A DNA stretch of 33,524 nt, from NCBI GenBank assembly GCA_014383605.1, contig JACNHM010000383.1, positions 1 through 33,524 on the forward strand, given 5' to 3'. A program made the position numbers and the translations under genes. This document shows positions 32,285 to 33,524 of the stretch, in pieces (the stretch's first letter is position 1; each line of letters opens with the position of its first letter). Source of the stretch: Chloroflexota bacterium. Lineage in GTDB: Bacteria > Chloroflexota > Anaerolineae > UBA3071. The notes beneath the pieces were generated by a model. The model was not told where the DNA came from, did not search any database, and was given only the letters and a program-made list of their open reading frames with translations.

Positions 32285-33501
32285 ACATCTACGAAAGTCT
32301 ACGCACGGCCACGACCGGCCTGACATCCAACAAGTTGCGTGCTGCCCTGACCATGCTGGGCATCATCATCGGGGTAGGGTCGGTGGTCGCCTTACTGTCG
32401 GTAGGTGAGGGGGTCGAGGCATCGATCGCCAGCGAAATCCAGGGCATCGGCTCCAACCTCATCTTTATCACCGCTGACCAGCCCGACGATTCCAGTTCAC
32501 CGGCCTACATCACCACCGCCGATGCCGAAGCATTATCCGATTCTTTCAACGCGCCGGCGCTGGTGGCCGTGGCCCCGCTGATGCAGGGCTCCCTGACGGT
32601 CGAATACGAAGACGAGGTGGCGACCGTGACGGTGGGTGGGACCAGTAGCCAATACCTTGAGGTCCGCAACCTGGCGATGGCCATGGGCGGCTTTTTGACC
32701 GAAGCCGACCTGCAGGACCAGGTGCGGGTGGCGGTGCTGGGCTGGAACATCTATGACGACCTTTTCGGCGACGACGATTATCCGGTGGGCCAGGACATCA
32801 CCATCGAGGGGTACCGCTTCGAGGTGGTGGGGGTGCTGGAGGAGCAGGGGGGCTTTGGGGACGACGACGATACCATCTATGTCCCCATTTCCACGGCACA
32901 GACGCGCTTTTTCACCCAGCGTACCCTGTCGGGGGAGAGGCCAGTGCAGGTGCTCTTTGCCAGCGTAGCTGACGAGGGCCACGTGGACACGGCCGTCGAG
33001 CAGATCACCGACCTGCTGCGCGAGCGCCACGACCTGGATTCCGGCGACGAGGCCGATTTCCAGATCACCAGCCAGCAGGCCATCCTGGACATGGCCAGCG
33101 AGATCACGGCCATGTTGACCATCTTTCTGGGAGCCATCGCCGGCATCAGCTTGCTGGTGGGCGGCATCGGCATCATGAACATCATGCTCGTCTCGGTGAC
33201 TGAACGGACCCGTGAGGTGGGCATCCGCAAGGCGGTGGGCGCCACCCGGCGCGATATCCTGCTGCAATTCCTGCTGGAAGCCATCGTGCTGAGTTTCCTG
33301 GGCGGGCTGCTGGGCATTGGCCTGGGCGTCGCAAGCGCGAGCGTCATCTCCAACCTGTCGGCCGACCTGGCGACCAAGGTGACGTCCGGGACCGTGGCCC
33401 TGGCGGCCGGCGTGGCCAGCATCGTGGGGCTGGTGTTTGGCGTCTATCCGGCGCTGCGCGCCGCACAGTTGCGGCCCATCGAGGCGCTGCGGTACGAGTA
33501 G
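32281..33501 (+). CDS. MacB-like ABC transporter permease (FtsX family)
   Basis: Membrane subunit of the adaptor/ATPase/permease set. The 406 residues have a first helix (about 19-42, NKLRAALTMLGIIIGVGSVVAL), a periplasmic MacB-type core (about 45-265) and three C-terminal helices. The conserved GGIGIMNIMLVSVTERTREVGIRKAVGA joins to the ATPase, and the end is RPIEALRYE. The ATPase is encoded separately, unlike E. coli MacB, as is common in Gram-positive and Chloroflexota systems. The ATG overlaps the ATPase stop; GGGGGGAG lies upstream. The substrate is unknown: drug, peptide or lipoprotein-type cargo are all possible. Confidence 0.94.
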   Translation: MNIYESLRTATTGLTSNKLRAALTMLGIIIGVGSVVALLSVGEGVEASIASEIQGIGSNLIFITADQPDDSSSPAYITTADAEALSDSFNAPALVAVAPLMQGSLTVEYEDEVATVTVGGTSSQYLEVRNLAMAMGGFLTEADLQDQVRVAVLGWNIYDDLFGDDDYPVGQDITIEGYRFEVVGVLEEQGGFGDDDDTIYVPISTAQTRFFTQRTLSGERPVQVLFASVADEGHVDTAVEQITDLLRERHDLDSGDEADFQITSQQAILDMASEITAMLTIFLGAIAGISLLVGGIGIMNIMLVSVTERTREVGIRKAVGATRRDILLQFLLEAIVLSFLGGLLGIGLGVASASVISNLSADLATKVTSGTVALAAGVASIVGLVFGVYPALRAAQLRPIEALRYE

Positions 33502-33524
33502 AGCGCAAAAAAGCACAGCCCCCT

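Overview
The window is about 33.5 kb of GC-rich bacterial chromosome. The gene content and style suggest a Chloroflexota bacterium of the Anaerolineae/Caldilineae type: RNase J, family-4 uracil-DNA glycosylase, HrcA/CIRCE-controlled groESL, efflux adaptors with long repeat-rich helices, and a BMP-type lipoprotein. This placement is inference; there is no rRNA or tRNA gene in the window to confirm it.

Layout. (1) 1-5569, minus strand: a transport operon led by a 955-residue lipoprotein with two BMP-type binding domains, identical over most of their length, and a PhnD-type domain. It is followed by PhnC-type ATPase, PhnE-type permease and the first codons of a sugar/BMP-type ABC ATPase. (2) 6065-12802, minus: ftsK on its own promoter, preceded by the housekeeping cluster tsaE-tsaB-rimI-udg-rnj. 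(3) 12953-14700, plus: rdgB and an ornithine-cyclodeaminase-family gene behind a near-consensus promoter. (4) 14747-17775: an unrecognised membrane protein (probably leaderless mRNA), a prepilin peptidase, a 68-residue helical protein and galE. (5) 17903-21834, plus: a RecQ helicase with a C-terminal ComF-like phosphoribosyltransferase domain, coupled to dprA. (6) 21844-23241, minus: a GlcD-type FAD oxidase. (7) 23542-27351, plus: three membrane proteins resembling isolated antiporter-like subunits of complex I. (8) 27546-29761, minus: groES-groEL with CIRCE. (9) 29979-33501, plus: a MacAB-like adaptor/ATPase/permease set.

The most unusual feature is spread through the window. From about 10 kb onward, at least thirteen gene junctions (and two coding regions) carry short arrays of degenerate 7-bp or 8-bp units. 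Each array has its own theme, usually switches part-way to the reverse complement of that theme, and often runs right up to a start or stop codon. Two further palindromic families (an AGGGGCGACC hairpin and an AGCCTTGCGAAGGTT hairpin) also occur, once each inside genes without breaking the frame.

The other main points of interest are the triple-domain lipoprotein with its exact 851-bp internal duplication, the RecQ-ComF fusion next to dprA, and the antiporter-like trio that lacks the usual lysines. All calls come from reading the sequence; no database search was run.
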